NCBI RefSeq assembly: GCF_033441515.1
Contig: NZ_JAWQJT010000003.1
Span: 1,550,001 to 1,614,000 of the forward strand
DNA length: 64,000 bases
Direction of reading: 5' to 3'
Origin: Amycolatopsis solani
GTDB lineage: Bacteria > Actinomycetota > Actinomycetes > Mycobacteriales > Pseudonocardiaceae
Part shown: positions 42,386-51,775 of the stretch, piece after piece
Layout: each line of letters begins with the position of its first letter
Numbering within the stretch: position 1 is the first letter of the stretch
The notes under the pieces: model-generated
Databases searched by the model: none
The model's input: the letters and a program-made list of their open reading frames with translations, nothing else
What the model was told of the DNA's origin: nothing
Position numbers and translations under genes: made by a program

Positions 42386-44685
42386 GCGGTCACGTCCAGC
42401 GCGGCCCGGATGATCGCGTCGGTGTCGATGCCGTGGTAGCGGTACACGTCCTCCAACGAGCCTGACTGCCCGAAGCCGGTCACGCCCAGCGCGACCGACG
42501 GGACCCGGTTGATCCCGGCCAGGAACGCCAGCGTGTGCGGGTGGCCGTCGAGGACCGTGACCAGCGGCTTCGCCCGCGACGCCGGGAAGACCTGGTCGAG
42601 GATCCACGACTCGCCGCCGCCCCGGCCCGACCGCGCCTGCTGCGCCTCGAACAGCAGGCCGGGACTGGTCACGCAGACGACGTCGGCCTCGACGCCGACC
42701 TGGGCCAGCCGCTCGGCCGCCGCCAGGGTGTCCGGGACCAGCGCGCCCATCGCCGCCAGGGTCACCGCCGGCTCCGAAGCGCGCCGCAGCAGGTACGCGC
42801 CCGCGACGACCTGACGGCGGCGGCGTTCGCGCGCCGCCGGGTCGGTCGGCACCGCGGCGAGCGTCTGGTCGACCGGGCGCGTCGAGAGCCGGAAGTACGA
42901 CGACGTGCCGCCCGGCTTGCCGAGCCGGGCGAGCGCCGCCAGCAGCGTCCACTCGGTGTCGATCGCGAACGCCGGTTCGTAGCTGACGCAGCCGGGCTGC
43001 TCGATCCCGATCGACGGCGTGGTGATCGACTGGTGCGCGCCGCCTTCCGGGGCGAGCGTGACGCCGGACGGCGTGCCGATCAGGATCGACTGGCCGCCCG
43101 CGTAGATACCGAACGACCACGGCTCCAGCGCGCGCTCGACGAACGGGTCGTACATGACGCCGATCGGCAGGAGCGGCTCGCCCCAGCGGCTCCAGGTGGC
43201 GCCGAGCTCGCCCAGCAGGCCGACCAGGTTCGTTTCGGCGATGCCCAGCTCGACGTGCTGGCCGGTCGGCTTCTCCCGCCAGTGCATGATCGTTTCGGGG
43301 TCGTCTTCGAACCAGTCGTGGCGCTCGGTGGCCGACCAGACGCCGACCTTGTTGACCCAGCCGCCGAGGTTGGTCGTCGAGCTGACGTCGGGGCTGACCG
43401 TCACAACGCGCTTCGCCGCTTCGGGCGCTTCGCGCGTCAGGTCGAGCAGGACGCGGCCCAGCGCCGCCTGCGTCGTGGCCGTCCCGGACGGCGTCCGCCC
43501 GATGTCGGACGGCAGGTCCAGCGAAGGCAGCGAAGGGATGTCCTGACGGCGAAGGCGCGAAGCGACTTCCGTGCACAACGCAGCTTCGCGCGACTCCGAC
43601 GCGAAGCGCTCCCACGGCGACCCGAGGTCGGTCCCCAGCGACGACGCCAGCTCCTCCATCTGCGCGACGGTCAGCAGCGAGGAGTGGTTCTGCGGGTGCC
43701 CCTGCGTCGGGAGACCGCGGCCCTTGACGGTGTAGCAGAAGATCACCGTCGGCCGGCTGTCCGAAATGGACGCGAAGACCTCGTCGAGCGAGCCGAGGTC
43801 GTGGCCGCCGAGGTTCCGGATCGCGGCCAGCAGCGTCTCGTCGTCCAGGGAAGCCACCAGCGAAGCCAGCGCGGCGTTGCCCGCAGGCAACCGGTCGCGC
43901 ACCTGGGCGGCGTCGCAGCGCAGCAGCCGCTGGTACTCCGGGTTCGGCATCTCGTCGATCCGCGTGCGCAGCTCCGCACCGCCGGGGCGGGTGAACAGCT
44001 CTTCCAGCAGCCGCCCGTACTTCAGCGTCAGCACCTGCCAGCCGGCCGCGTCGAACATGCCCTGCAGCCGTCCGGCCGCGATGTTCGGGACGACGCGGTC
44101 GAGCGACTGGCGGTTGAGGTCGACGATCCAGACGATCTCGCCCAGCTCCGCGACACCCGGGTCGAGGATGGCTTCCCAGATCGCGCCTTCGTCCAGCTCG
44201 GCGTCGCCGACCAGCGAGTACTGGCGGCCGGTGCCCGCCGCCGAGCCGCGGGCGGTCAGGTAGCGGCGGGCCAGCGCGCCCCAGATCGGGGCGGTCGCGC
44301 CGATGCCGACCGAGCCGGTCGAGTAGTCGACGGGGTCGGGGTCCTTGGCGCGGCTGGGGTAGCTCTGCAGGCCGCCGAACTCGCGCAGCGTCGGCAGGTA
44401 GGCCTCGTCCAGCTCGCCGAGCAGGTAGTTGATCGCGTGGAGCACCGGCGACGCGTGCGGCTTCACCGAAACGCGGTCCTCGGGCCGCAGGTGCCGGAAC
44501 CACAGCGACGTCATGATCGACACCAGCGACGCGCACGACGCCTGGTGGCCGCCGACCTTGAGGCCGGACGGGTTCGGCCGGACGCGGTTGGCCTGGTGCA
44601 CGATCGCGGTGGCGAGCCACAGCACCCGCCGTTCGATCGCGGCGAGCGTGTCCGTCGCCTGAACGGGTGCGGAAGGCTGGGTCAT
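42382..44685 (-). CDS. Transketolase / homodimeric pyruvate dehydrogenase E1-like enzyme
   Basis: This 767-residue thiamine-diphosphate enzyme has an N-terminal TPP domain with GDAELDEGAIWEAIL and the metal-binding loop IVWIVDLNRQSLDR. A pyrimidine domain carries HVELGIAETNLVGLLGELG and a transketolase C-terminal domain follows. The order and motifs resemble AceE-type E1 more than classical transketolase, though it is about 120 residues shorter than E. coli AceE. The reaction is probably oxidative decarboxylation of a 2-oxoacid. No E2/E3 genes are nearby. ATG 44685 follows GAAAGG. An AsnC regulator is just upstream. Confidence 0.82.
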   Translation of the reverse strand: MTQPSAPVQATDTLAAIERRVLWLATAIVHQANRVRPNPSGLKVGGHQASCASLVSIMTSLWFRHLRPEDRVSVKPHASPVLHAINYLLGELDEAYLPTLREFGGLQSYPSRAKDPDPVDYSTGSVGIGATAPIWGALARRYLTARGSAAGTGRQYSLVGDAELDEGAIWEAILDPGVAELGEIVWIVDLNRQSLDRVVPNIAAGRLQGMFDAAGWQVLTLKYGRLLEELFTRPGGAELRTRIDEMPNPEYQRLLRCDAAQVRDRLPAGNAALASLVASLDDETLLAAIRNLGGHDLGSLDEVFASISDSRPTVIFCYTVKGRGLPTQGHPQNHSSLLTVAQMEELASSLGTDLGSPWERFASESREAALCTEVASRLRRQDIPSLPSLDLPSDIGRTPSGTATTQAALGRVLLDLTREAPEAAKRVVTVSPDVSSTTNLGGWVNKVGVWSATERHDWFEDDPETIMHWREKPTGQHVELGIAETNLVGLLGELGATWSRWGEPLLPIGVMYDPFVERALEPWSFGIYAGGQSILIGTPSGVTLAPEGGAHQSITTPSIGIEQPGCVSYEPAFAIDTEWTLLAALARLGKPGGTSSYFRLSTRPVDQTLAAVPTDPAARERRRRQVVAGAYLLRRASEPAVTLAAMGALVPDTLAAAERLAQVGVEADVVCVTSPGLLFEAQQARSGRGGGESWILDQVFPASRAKPLVTVLDGHPHTLAFLAGINRVPSVALGVTGFGQSGSLEDVYRYHGIDTDAIIRAALDVTA

Positions 44686-44791
44686 CGTCGACACCTTTCG
44701 TGCAGGAAGCACCCCCAGAACAGCACTGGTGAACGCTTCGCACAACCGATGTCGATCCGGCTGAGCAGAATGCACGCCGGAACCGGACGGC

Positions 44792-45277
44792 TCAGGCCTC
44801 CGGGTGCGCAGAATGCACGCGCTCCAGCAGGGGCGTCAGGCGGTAGGGAACGAGCTCGCGCATGACGAGCGAGATGTTCGTCCGCTCCACCCCGGGCGAG
44901 GCCAGGATCCGCCCGGCGATCCGGTAGAGGTCGTCGGCGTCGACCGCGACCACCTGGACCATCAGGTCGCTCGCCCCGGTCAGCCCGCACACCTCGGTGA
45001 CCTCGGGGATTTCCGCGAGCGCCTCGGCGATCTCGGCGAGGCGCCGCTGGTCGACCTGCGCGTTGACGAAGGCGCGCAGCGGGTAGCCCAGCCGCGCGGG
45101 GTCGATGCGGCGTTCGAACGACCGGAGCGCGCCGCGCTGCTCCAGCCGCGCGAGCCGAGCCTGCACCGTGTTGCGGGACAGGCCCAGCCGCTCGGCCAGC
45201 GCGACCGCCGTGGACCTGGGGTCCTCCCCCAGCGCCTGGAGCAGCCGCGCGTCGATCTCGTCGATGGTGTCGGGCAC
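44792..45277 (-). CDS. AsnC/Lrp family transcriptional regulator
   Basis: This 161-residue regulator has the Lrp helix-turn-helix (STAVALAERLGLSRNTVQAR, about residues 22-41) and a RAM ligand domain (FVNAQVDQRR, then VCGLTGASDLMVQVVAVDADDL). Lrp proteins sense amino acids. It lies 106 nt upstream of the 2-oxoacid dehydrogenase-like gene on the same strand and is the most likely controller. The 13-base GCAGAATGCACGC occurs both in that gap (44765-44777) and inside the gene's 3' end (44808-44820). Confidence 0.92.
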   Translation of the reverse strand: MPDTIDEIDARLLQALGEDPRSTAVALAERLGLSRNTVQARLARLEQRGALRSFERRIDPARLGYPLRAFVNAQVDQRRLAEIAEALAEIPEVTEVCGLTGASDLMVQVVAVDADDLYRIAGRILASPGVERTNISLVMRELVPYRLTPLLERVHSAHPEA

Positions 45278-45348
45278 GGCGCCGATCTTCCCACCCGGAC
45301 GCCGTCGTGACCGGGCTCACCGCCAGCGGGTTGTCATCCGACCGTTTC

Positions 45349-45358
45349 CGATATATCG
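45349..45358. promoter_or_regulatory. PadR-type operator
   Basis: CGATATATCG is a perfect 10-bp palindrome 37 nt upstream of the PadR start at 45396. AT-rich palindromes of this kind before padR genes are typical self-repression sites and also resemble a -10 element, so binding would block transcription. Confidence 0.6.
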
Positions 45359-45395
45359 TGAACGTGTCGCAACAGTTCGAGAAAGGAACACAGAC

Positions 45396-46016
45396 ATGCG
45401 TAGGCAACGACACCCCTTCGCCCACGAACGTGGGCGCACCCCTTTCGGGCCCTTCGGTGGTTTCGGCGAGTTCCCCCCGGGTTTCGGCCCCGGTGGACGC
45501 GGTCGCGGCCACGGACCGGGCCGGCGGGGTCACGGCGGACGGCGCAGCCGCCGCGGTGACGTCCGCGCCGCGATCCTGGCGCTGCTCGCCGAGCAGCCCC
45601 GGCACGGCTACGAGATCATCCGCGAAATCGGCGAGCGCTCCGGCGGCTTCTGGCGGCCGAGCCCCGGCTCGGTCTACCCGACGCTGCAGCTGCTGGCCGA
45701 CGAAGGCCTGGTCGTCAGCAAGGACGAGAACGGCAAGAAGCTGTTCGAGCTGACCGACGCCGGCCGCACCGCCGCGGAAGAGCAGGACAGCACCCCGCCG
45801 TGGGAGCACATCGCGCAGGACGTCGACCCGACCGAGGTCGGGCTCGCCAAGGCGGGCAAGAACCTGGCCGCCGCCGTCGTGCAGATCATGCGCGCGGGCA
45901 CCGAGAGCCAGCAGGCCCGCGCGGCCGAGGTGCTCAACGACGCCCGGCGCTCGCTCTACGGCATCCTCGGCGAAGACGAGGACGAGTCCTCGGCGCCCGG
46001 AGAGGCAGCCGAGTGA
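45396..46016 (+). CDS. PadR family transcriptional regulator
   Basis: This 206-residue PadR-family repressor has a disordered, Gly/Arg/Pro-rich N-terminus (residues 1-53). The winged helix follows (ILALLAEQPRHGYEIIREIG, then GSVYPTLQLLADEGLV), and then a helical dimerisation tail. GAAAGGA precedes the ATG. The operator-like palindrome just upstream suggests autoregulation. Its 3' end overlaps the convergent methyltransferase by 61 nt, which is unusually long. No transporter lies directly downstream. Confidence 0.92.
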   Translation: MRRQRHPFAHERGRTPFGPFGGFGEFPPGFGPGGRGRGHGPGRRGHGGRRSRRGDVRAAILALLAEQPRHGYEIIREIGERSGGFWRPSPGSVYPTLQLLADEGLVVSKDENGKKLFELTDAGRTAAEEQDSTPPWEHIAQDVDPTEVGLAKAGKNLAAAVVQIMRAGTESQQARAAEVLNDARRSLYGILGEDEDESSAPGEAAE

Positions 46017-46765
46017 CCTGGCAGGACGAGGCCGGTGGGCTTGCGCCGCGCGTGCACGCGGTAGCCCACCGGCAGCGTCAGGTCTTCGCTTCGATTCCCG
46101 TTACGCTGCAAGGACTCCGCGATCGCCTGTTCGGCGACGGGCTTGCTGAACTCGATCTTCAGCACCGCTTCGAGGTCCGCGGCGGTCGCGAAACGCCACT
46201 CGGTGGCGACGCGGCGGCAGCCGAAACCGGCGCGGGCGAAGAACCGTTCCACGACGGCGGGGTCGTAGTGCGGTAGGTCGGCGCGCATCCAGCCGCCGTA
46301 GGGCGCACTCGTGACGTCGAGGTCGACGATCAGGATCCGCCCGCCCGGCCGCAGGACCCGGTCGGCCTCCGCCAGCCCGGGTTCGCAGCCCGGCCCGAAG
46401 AAGTACGCCGTGCGCGCGTGGACGACGTCGACGCTCGCGCTGCGGACCGGCAGCCGCTGGGCCCGGCCGAGCCGGACGTCCACGTTCGACAGTCCCTCGA
46501 CGCGCTTCAACGCGCTTCGCACCAACGGCTCGTGCGGCTCCACCCCGAGCACCGACCGCGCGTCGCGGGCGAAGACCGGCAAGTGGAAACCGTCACCGCA
46601 GCCGACGTCCAGCACGTCCCGGCCGGTCCAATCGCACTCCTCACGCAGCACCCGCCAGATCTCGCCGCCGCTGTCCTGCGCGCGGTTCTCCCGCTCGTAA
46701 TCGGCCTGGTAGTACCAGATGTTGGGGCTCGGCACGACCTCCGTGCGCCGCGACGACCACCGCAC
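45956..46765 (-). CDS. SAM-dependent methyltransferase
   Basis: This 269-residue class I methyltransferase has motif I LDVGCGDGFHLPVFA (about residue 51), an acidic GVEPHEPLVRSALK and motif IV SVDVVHARTAYFFGPG. Residues 165-255 contain a GYRVHARRKP end of the family fold. The start is GTG 46765 with GGAAGGAG 7 nt upstream; GTG 46735 has a ribosome-binding sequence too close. The last 21 codons are antisense to the padR end and give an Ala/Ser-rich tail. The substrate is unknown. Confidence 0.9.
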   Translation of the reverse strand: MRWSSRRTEVVPSPNIWYYQADYERENRAQDSGGEIWRVLREECDWTGRDVLDVGCGDGFHLPVFARDARSVLGVEPHEPLVRSALKRVEGLSNVDVRLGRAQRLPVRSASVDVVHARTAYFFGPGCEPGLAEADRVLRPGGRILIVDLDVTSAPYGGWMRADLPHYDPAVVERFFARAGFGCRRVATEWRFATAADLEAVLKIEFSKPVAEQAIAESLQRNGNRSEDLTLPVGYRVHARRKPTGLVLPGHSAASPGAEDSSSSSPRMP

Positions 46766-46876
46766 CCCGCTGCTCCTTCCGGGTCCTCGTCGCCGTCCCG
46801 TGCTCCAGGAGGCGAATTCTTGGCGGAAAACTCACCGATCACGCCTAGAATCCGGTGGGTATCGGGAGGAGCACAC

Positions 46877-47722
46877 ATGGCAGTCGGCCCGTCCAGTTCC
46901 CCGTCCCCGGTCCCGGCCGGAATTCCGTGCTGGATCGAGCTGGCCTGCCGGGAGCAGGCCGTGGCGGAGAGATTCTACGGTGCCCTCTTCGGCTGGGACT
47001 ACACCACTCAACGGGACCCGGCGACGTCCGACGGCCGGTACGCCATCGCGTCGCTGAACAACCTTCCCGTCGGCGGCCTCTACCGCGCCGCGCAGGGCGC
47101 GCCACTGGGCTGGGTGCCGCACCTGTCCGTGCCGCACACCGCCAGCGCGGCGGAGTGGGTCGAGCACCTCGGCGGGCGCTTGACGCTCGGCCCGATGCCG
47201 ATCCCGCAGCGCGGCACGATCCTGCACGCCTTCGACGCGTGCGGCGCGCCGGTGGTGTTCTGGGAGGTGCCGCCGGACTGGGAGTTCGTCACCGGGATCC
47301 CCAACACCTTCAGCGGCGCGGACCTCAACACCCACGACGGCGTCGCGGCGGATCACTTCTACACCAAGCTCTTCACCTACGGCAGCCACCAGATCGGCGA
47401 CGGCGAGTCCCTGGACTACGTCGAATGGCTCATCGAGCACGAGCCGGTGCTGTACCGGTACGTGATGGGGTCGGAGTACAGCCTCGATACCCCGCCGCAC
47501 TGGCTCGTCTACTTCGACATCGACCCGGCCCGCGGCGCCGACGCGGTGGCGGGCGAGGCGCTCATGCACGGCGGCACCGTCGTGATCCAGCCGTACGACA
47601 CGCCGTTCGGCCGGATGGCGATCCTCGCCGACCCCGAGGGCGCCGTCTTCGCGGTGATCGACCACTCGCGCGTCTCCGAGGACTGGGGCCGCGCCGAGGT
47701 CGACGACCCCTACGACGACTGA
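46877..47722 (+). CDS. Two-domain VOC family protein
   Basis: This 281-residue protein contains two vicinal-oxygen-chelate domains. The first (about 18-130) has ERFYGALFGWDYTTQ; the second (about 145-270) has DHFYTKLFTYGSHQI and ILADPEGAVFAVIDHS. This matches actinobacterial CFP-30B-like glyoxalase-fold proteins. The ligand is unknown; DNA-damage or drug-binding roles are possible for this type. GGGAGGAG precedes the ATG. It ends 13 nt inside the convergent MFS gene. Confidence 0.9.
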   Translation: MAVGPSSSPSPVPAGIPCWIELACREQAVAERFYGALFGWDYTTQRDPATSDGRYAIASLNNLPVGGLYRAAQGAPLGWVPHLSVPHTASAAEWVEHLGGRLTLGPMPIPQRGTILHAFDACGAPVVFWEVPPDWEFVTGIPNTFSGADLNTHDGVAADHFYTKLFTYGSHQIGDGESLDYVEWLIEHEPVLYRYVMGSEYSLDTPPHWLVYFDIDPARGADAVAGEALMHGGTVVIQPYDTPFGRMAILADPEGAVFAVIDHSRVSEDWGRAEVDDPYDD

Positions 47723-49032
47723 CGCCCAGCGAACGCCAGCCCCACCACCAGCGCGTACCCGGCCGCCACCAGCCACATCCCGGCGGCCGGGGCCAGCGCG
47801 CCGACGAGCGCGACCCCGATCGCTCCCCCGGTCTGGCGCGACGCGTTGAGCACGCCCGCGGCCAGCCCGGCCTGCCCCGGCAAGGCGTTCATCGCCAGCG
47901 ACGTCATCGCCGGCATGGCGAGCGAGCAGCAGCCGAAGACGACCGAGGCCACGGCGAACGCCACCAGCGCGCGGTCCGCGGGCAGCAGGGCGAAGCCGAT
48001 CGACCCGGCCAGCCCGGCCAGCGCGCCCGCGACCATCGGCCCGCGCGGGCCGGACCGCCCGGTGAGGCGTCCGCTGAAGAAGGCGTTGAGCCCGACCACG
48101 GCGGTCAGCGGCACCAGCGCGAGCCCGGCGGCGAGCGCACCGAGCGACCAGGCGCGCTGGAGGTACAGCGCCAGGCTGAAGAGCGTGCCGTAGAGGCAGA
48201 AGTTGAACAGGCCGCCGATGCCCGTGGCCACCGCGAAGTTCCGGATCTTCAGGATGCCCAGCGGCAGCACGGGTTCGGCGACGCGCTTCTCCACGGCCAC
48301 GAACACCGCACCGGCCAGCACTCCCCCGGCGAGCAGCGCGAGGGTCTCCGGCGCGGCCCAGCCGGCGTGCCCGGCCTCGATGAACCCGGCGACGAACGCG
48401 GCCAGCGACACCGTGCCGGAGACCTGCCCGGCGAAGTCGAGGTGCGTCTCCCGACGCGGTGGTTCCGTGACCGCCCGCCGCGTCAGGAAGATGGCGAGGA
48501 TCCCGACCGGGACGTTGACCGCGAAGACCAGCCGCCAGTCGGCGAGGCCGACGGCGAGCCCGCCGAGCACCGGCCCGGCGGCGAGCCCGGCCCCGCTCAT
48601 GCCGCCCCAGACGCCGAGCGCGTGGGCGCGTTCCCGGGCGTCCGGGAACTGGTGGACGATCAGGGCGAGCGACGACGGCAGCAGCGCGGCGGCCCCGACC
48701 CCCTGCACGGCCCGCGCGGCGATCAGCAAGGCGGCGTCCCCGGCGAGCGCGCAGCCGACACTCGCGACGACGAAGACGGCGACCCCCGCTTCGAAGACCC
48801 GCCGCGACCCCCACCGATCGCCGGCGGCGCCCCAGGTGAGCAGGAACGCGGCGAGCGTGACGGTGTAGGCGTCGACGACCCACTGCAGCGCGGCCGTCGA
48901 CGGCTCCCCGAAGTCGGCGCCGATCGCGGGCAGCGCCAGGTTCACGATGGTCGCGTCGAGCGTGATCATCAGGAAGCCCAGGCAGACGGCGGTCAAGGCG
49001 AGCTTCGCCGGGGCGCGGGTTTCGGTGGTCAT
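47710..49032 (-). CDS. MFS drug exporter, DHA2-type
   Basis: This 440-residue transporter has 12-14 hydrophobic segments. It has the DHA2-like first helix (MITLDATIVNLALPAIGADF), motif A in AAGDRWGSRRVFEAG and TM5 motif VWGGMSGAGLAAGPVLGGL. It likely exports drugs in exchange for protons. ATG 49032 is chosen over 49077 because the latter adds a charged segment. It overlaps the convergent VOC gene by 13 nt and is 82 nt past the cdsA gene's end on the same strand, where the conserved right block begins. Confidence 0.9.
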   Translation of the reverse strand: MTTETRAPAKLALTAVCLGFLMITLDATIVNLALPAIGADFGEPSTAALQWVVDAYTVTLAAFLLTWGAAGDRWGSRRVFEAGVAVFVVASVGCALAGDAALLIAARAVQGVGAAALLPSSLALIVHQFPDARERAHALGVWGGMSGAGLAAGPVLGGLAVGLADWRLVFAVNVPVGILAIFLTRRAVTEPPRRETHLDFAGQVSGTVSLAAFVAGFIEAGHAGWAAPETLALLAGGVLAGAVFVAVEKRVAEPVLPLGILKIRNFAVATGIGGLFNFCLYGTLFSLALYLQRAWSLGALAAGLALVPLTAVVGLNAFFSGRLTGRSGPRGPMVAGALAGLAGSIGFALLPADRALVAFAVASVVFGCCSLAMPAMTSLAMNALPGQAGLAAGVLNASRQTGGAIGVALVGALAPAAGMWLVAAGYALVVGLAFAGRQSS

Positions 49033-49114
49033 ACCCCCGAGTGAAACCCGGCGAAGCTTCGGCCGTCCACGAACCATTGCCTCCGGCGTGGGAGCTTCCG
49101 GCTCCGACCGCAGG

Positions 49115-50311
49115 TCAGCCCAGCGGGACGAACGCGGAAAGCAGCAGCCAGGAAACGACGGCCGAGGGCAGCAGCGAGTCGAGGCGGTCCATGATGCCGC
49201 CGTGGCCCGGCAGCAGGGTGCCCATGTCCTTGACGCCGAGGTCGCGCTTGATCAGCGACTCGACGAGATCGCCGAGGGTCGCGGTGAGCACGATGGCGAC
49301 GCCGAAGATGACGCCCTGCCAGACGTGGCCGTCGAGCAGCAGGCTGAGCGTCAAAGCGCCGGCGACGACCCCGCCGACCAGCGAACCCCCGAAGCCTTCC
49401 CAGGTCTTCTTGGGGCTGATGGTGGGAGCCATCGGGTGCTTGCCACCGAGCACGCCGGCGATGTAGCCGCCGGTGTCCGAGGCGACGACCCCGATCAGGA
49501 AGGTGAGGACGCGCCCGACACCGTCCGACGGCGGCACGAGCATCGCCGCGAACGCGCCGAAGAGCGGCAGGTAGGCGGCGGCGAAAACGGAGGCGCTGAT
49601 GTCGCGGAGGTAGCCCTTCGCGCCGCCGGGCAGGCGCCACAGCAGGCAGGCGAGCACGGTGAGGACGAACGCGGTGAGCGCGCCTTCCCGGCCGAACGGC
49701 CAGGCGAGCCAGATCATCGCCTGCCCACCCACGAGCACCGGGATCATCGCGACCCGGGTGTCGGCGACCCGGCGCAGCACCCCGGCGAATTCCACGGTGC
49801 CGACCGCGATCGCGATCGCGATGATCCCGATGAAGAGGAAGCGCACGGTGAGCAGGGAAACGATGATCGCGGCCCCGAGCAGGAGCCCGACCCCGATGGC
49901 CGCGGGCAGGTTCCGGCCGGCTTTGGACGCCTTCTTGGCCTCGGCCTCCGGGGTCGCCGCGGCGGTCGGCGTCTCCGCGGCCGCGGTGCCGGCCGCCGAC
50001 AACCGGGTCGCTTCGCCGGTGCCCGGGTTTGCCGCGCTGCCGGCTTCGGAGGTCGCCGAAGCGGCGGCCCGGGCCGTTCCGCCGGTTGCCGTGCTGCCGG
50101 CGTCCGAGGTCGCCGAAGCCGCGTTGCCGGTCGTCGCGGCGGTTCCCGAGGTCTCCGGCACGACCGGCGTCTCCGCCGCCGAGCCGGTCCCCGGGAACTC
50201 CGGCGTGGCCGGGGTGCCGGCGGGTGCCGGCTCCGGCGTCCCGGGCGCGGCCGCCGGGTGTTCTCCGGTGGCGTCCACCCGGTCCTCGCGTTCCTCGCTC
50301 ACCTGTGCCAT
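49115..50311 (-). CDS. cdsA: Phosphatidate cytidylyltransferase
   Basis: This 398-residue membrane enzyme makes CDP-diacylglycerol from phosphatidic acid and CTP for phospholipid synthesis. The first 130 residues are an Ala/Thr/Pro/Gly-rich disordered tail, followed by eight or so membrane helices. The CdsA signature is clear: SPKKTWEGFGGSLVGG and GDLVESLIKRDLGVKDMG with the closing PGHGGIMDRLDSLL. Its ATG overlaps the frr stop by one base (TGATG, 50309-50313). The long disordered tail is common in actinomycetes but large here. Confidence 0.95.
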   Translation of the reverse strand: MAQVSEEREDRVDATGEHPAAAPGTPEPAPAGTPATPEFPGTGSAAETPVVPETSGTAATTGNAASATSDAGSTATGGTARAAASATSEAGSAANPGTGEATRLSAAGTAAAETPTAAATPEAEAKKASKAGRNLPAAIGVGLLLGAAIIVSLLTVRFLFIGIIAIAIAVGTVEFAGVLRRVADTRVAMIPVLVGGQAMIWLAWPFGREGALTAFVLTVLACLLWRLPGGAKGYLRDISASVFAAAYLPLFGAFAAMLVPPSDGVGRVLTFLIGVVASDTGGYIAGVLGGKHPMAPTISPKKTWEGFGGSLVGGVVAGALTLSLLLDGHVWQGVIFGVAIVLTATLGDLVESLIKRDLGVKDMGTLLPGHGGIMDRLDSLLPSAVVSWLLLSAFVPLG

Positions 50312-50868
50312 CAGACCTCGAGCAGCTCGGCTTCCTTGTGCTTGACGAGGTCGTCGACCTTGTGCACGTAGGTGTCGGTCAGGTTCTGCAGTTCCTTCTC
50401 CGCGCGCGCGACGTCGTCCTCGCCGGCCTCGCCGTCCTTGGCGATGCGGTCCAGTTCGTCCTTGGCCTTGCGGCGGATGCTGCGGATCGACACCCGCGCG
50501 TCCTCGCCCTTGCCCTTGGCGACCTTCACCATCTCCTTGCGCCGCTCTTCGGTGAGCTGCGGGATGACGATGCGGATGACCTGGCCGTCGTTGCTCGGGT
50601 TGACGCCGAGGTCCGACTCCCGGATCGCCTTCTCGATCGCGCCGAGCTGGGTCTGGTCGTAGGGCTTGATGAGCGCCATCCGGGCTTCCGGCACGTTCAC
50701 GCTGGCCAGCTGGTTCAGCGGGGTCGGCGAGCCGTAGTACTCGACGACGATCCGCGCGAACATCGTCGAGGAGGCCCGGCCGGTGCGTACCGACGTCAGC
50801 TCGTCCTTGGCGACGGACACCGCTTTTTCCATCTTCTCCTCGGCATCGAGGAGGGTCTCGTCGATCAC
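50311..50868 (-). CDS. frr: Ribosome recycling factor
   Basis: This 185-residue protein splits post-termination ribosomes together with EF-G. The long helical hairpin and the motifs [38 protein letters not shown] and [20 protein letters not shown] are typical. It lies between pyrH and cdsA, as in most actinomycetes, and shares a base with the cdsA start, so the three are probably one operon. It begins 48 nt after the pyrH stop. Confidence 0.98.
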   Translation of the reverse strand: MIDETLLDAEEKMEKAVSVAKDELTSVRTGRASSTMFARIVVEYYGSPTPLNQLASVNVPEARMALIKPYDQTQLGAIEKAIRESDLGVNPSNDGQVIRIVIPQLTEERRKEMVKVAKGKGEDARVSIRSIRRKAKDELDRIAKDGEAGEDDVARAEKELQNLTDTYVHKVDDLVKHKEAELLEV

Positions 50869-50916
50869 AGCTACTCCCGTTGTTGTGATGGGTGACGCTT
50901 GCTGATCCCAGCAGGT

Positions 50917-51660
50917 CTAGGCCGGCACCCCGTCGGCGGGGGTGCTGACCAACGTGCCGATTCTTTCACCACTCACCGCGCGGGCGATGTTCCCCTCGGT
51001 GAGCAGGTTGAACACGATGATCGGCATGTTGTTGTCCATGCAGAGGCTGAACGCCGTCGCGTCGGCGACCTTGAGGTCCCGCTCCAGCACCTCGCGGTGG
51101 GTGATCTCGCGGAACATTTCGGCGGTCGGGTCGCTCTTCGGGTCCGCGGTGTAGACGCCGTCGACGGCCTTCGCCATCAGCACGGCTTCGCAGCCCAGCT
51201 CGAGCGCCCGCTGCGCGGCCGCGGTGTCGGTGGAGAAGTACGGCATGCCGACCCCGGCGCCGAAGATCACCACGCGCCCCTTTTCCAGGTGCCGCTCGGC
51301 GCGGCGCGGGATGTAGGGCTCGGCGACCTGGCCCATCGTGATGGCGGTCTGCACGCGGGTGGGCAGGCCCTCCTTCTCGAGGAAGTCCTGCAGCGCCAGG
51401 CAGTTCATCACGGTACCCAGCATCGCCATGTAGTCGGCGCGGTCGCGGTCCATGCCGCGCTGCGAGAGTTCGGCACCACGGAAGTAGTTGCCGCCACCGA
51501 TCACGACCGCGACCTGGACGCCGGTGCGGGCGACGTCGGCGATCTGCTGCGCGACCGAGTGGACGACATCCGGATCGACGCCGATCGAACCACCGCCGAA
51601 CATTTCGCCGCCCAGTTTCAGCAGCACCCGCCGGTAGCCACCTTCGACCCGGTCACCCAT
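50917..51660 (-). CDS. pyrH: Uridylate kinase
   Basis: This 247-residue hexameric UMP kinase converts UMP to UDP. It has the amino-acid-kinase-fold glycine-rich start ([11 protein letters not shown]), [13 protein letters not shown] and the UMP-binding [26 protein letters not shown] and [19 protein letters not shown] segments are also characteristic. It is followed by frr and preceded by tsf with a hairpin between them, suggesting partial termination or a second promoter. Confidence 0.98.
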   Translation of the reverse strand: MGDRVEGGYRRVLLKLGGEMFGGGSIGVDPDVVHSVAQQIADVARTGVQVAVVIGGGNYFRGAELSQRGMDRDRADYMAMLGTVMNCLALQDFLEKEGLPTRVQTAITMGQVAEPYIPRRAERHLEKGRVVIFGAGVGMPYFSTDTAAAQRALELGCEAVLMAKAVDGVYTADPKSDPTAEMFREITHREVLERDLKVADATAFSLCMDNNMPIIVFNLLTEGNIARAVSGERIGTLVSTPADGVPA

Positions 51661-51707
51661 CTATGTCGCCTCCTACGCCCCTCGACCGTTTTTCTTCTCT
51701 GGACCCG

Positions 51708-51746
51708 ACAGTGCCCCGTCCCCGATGGACGGAGACGGGGCACTGT
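51708..51746. terminator. Hairpin between tsf and pyrH
   Basis: A perfect 13-bp stem (51708-51720 with 51734-51746) with a 13-nt loop lies 29 nt downstream of the tsf stop on the minus strand. No T-run follows in that direction. It probably terminates or attenuates the rpsB-tsf transcript before pyrH. Confidence 0.75.
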
Positions 51747-51775
51747 GGGTGTGAAACCTACGCCCTGGCCTGGTG

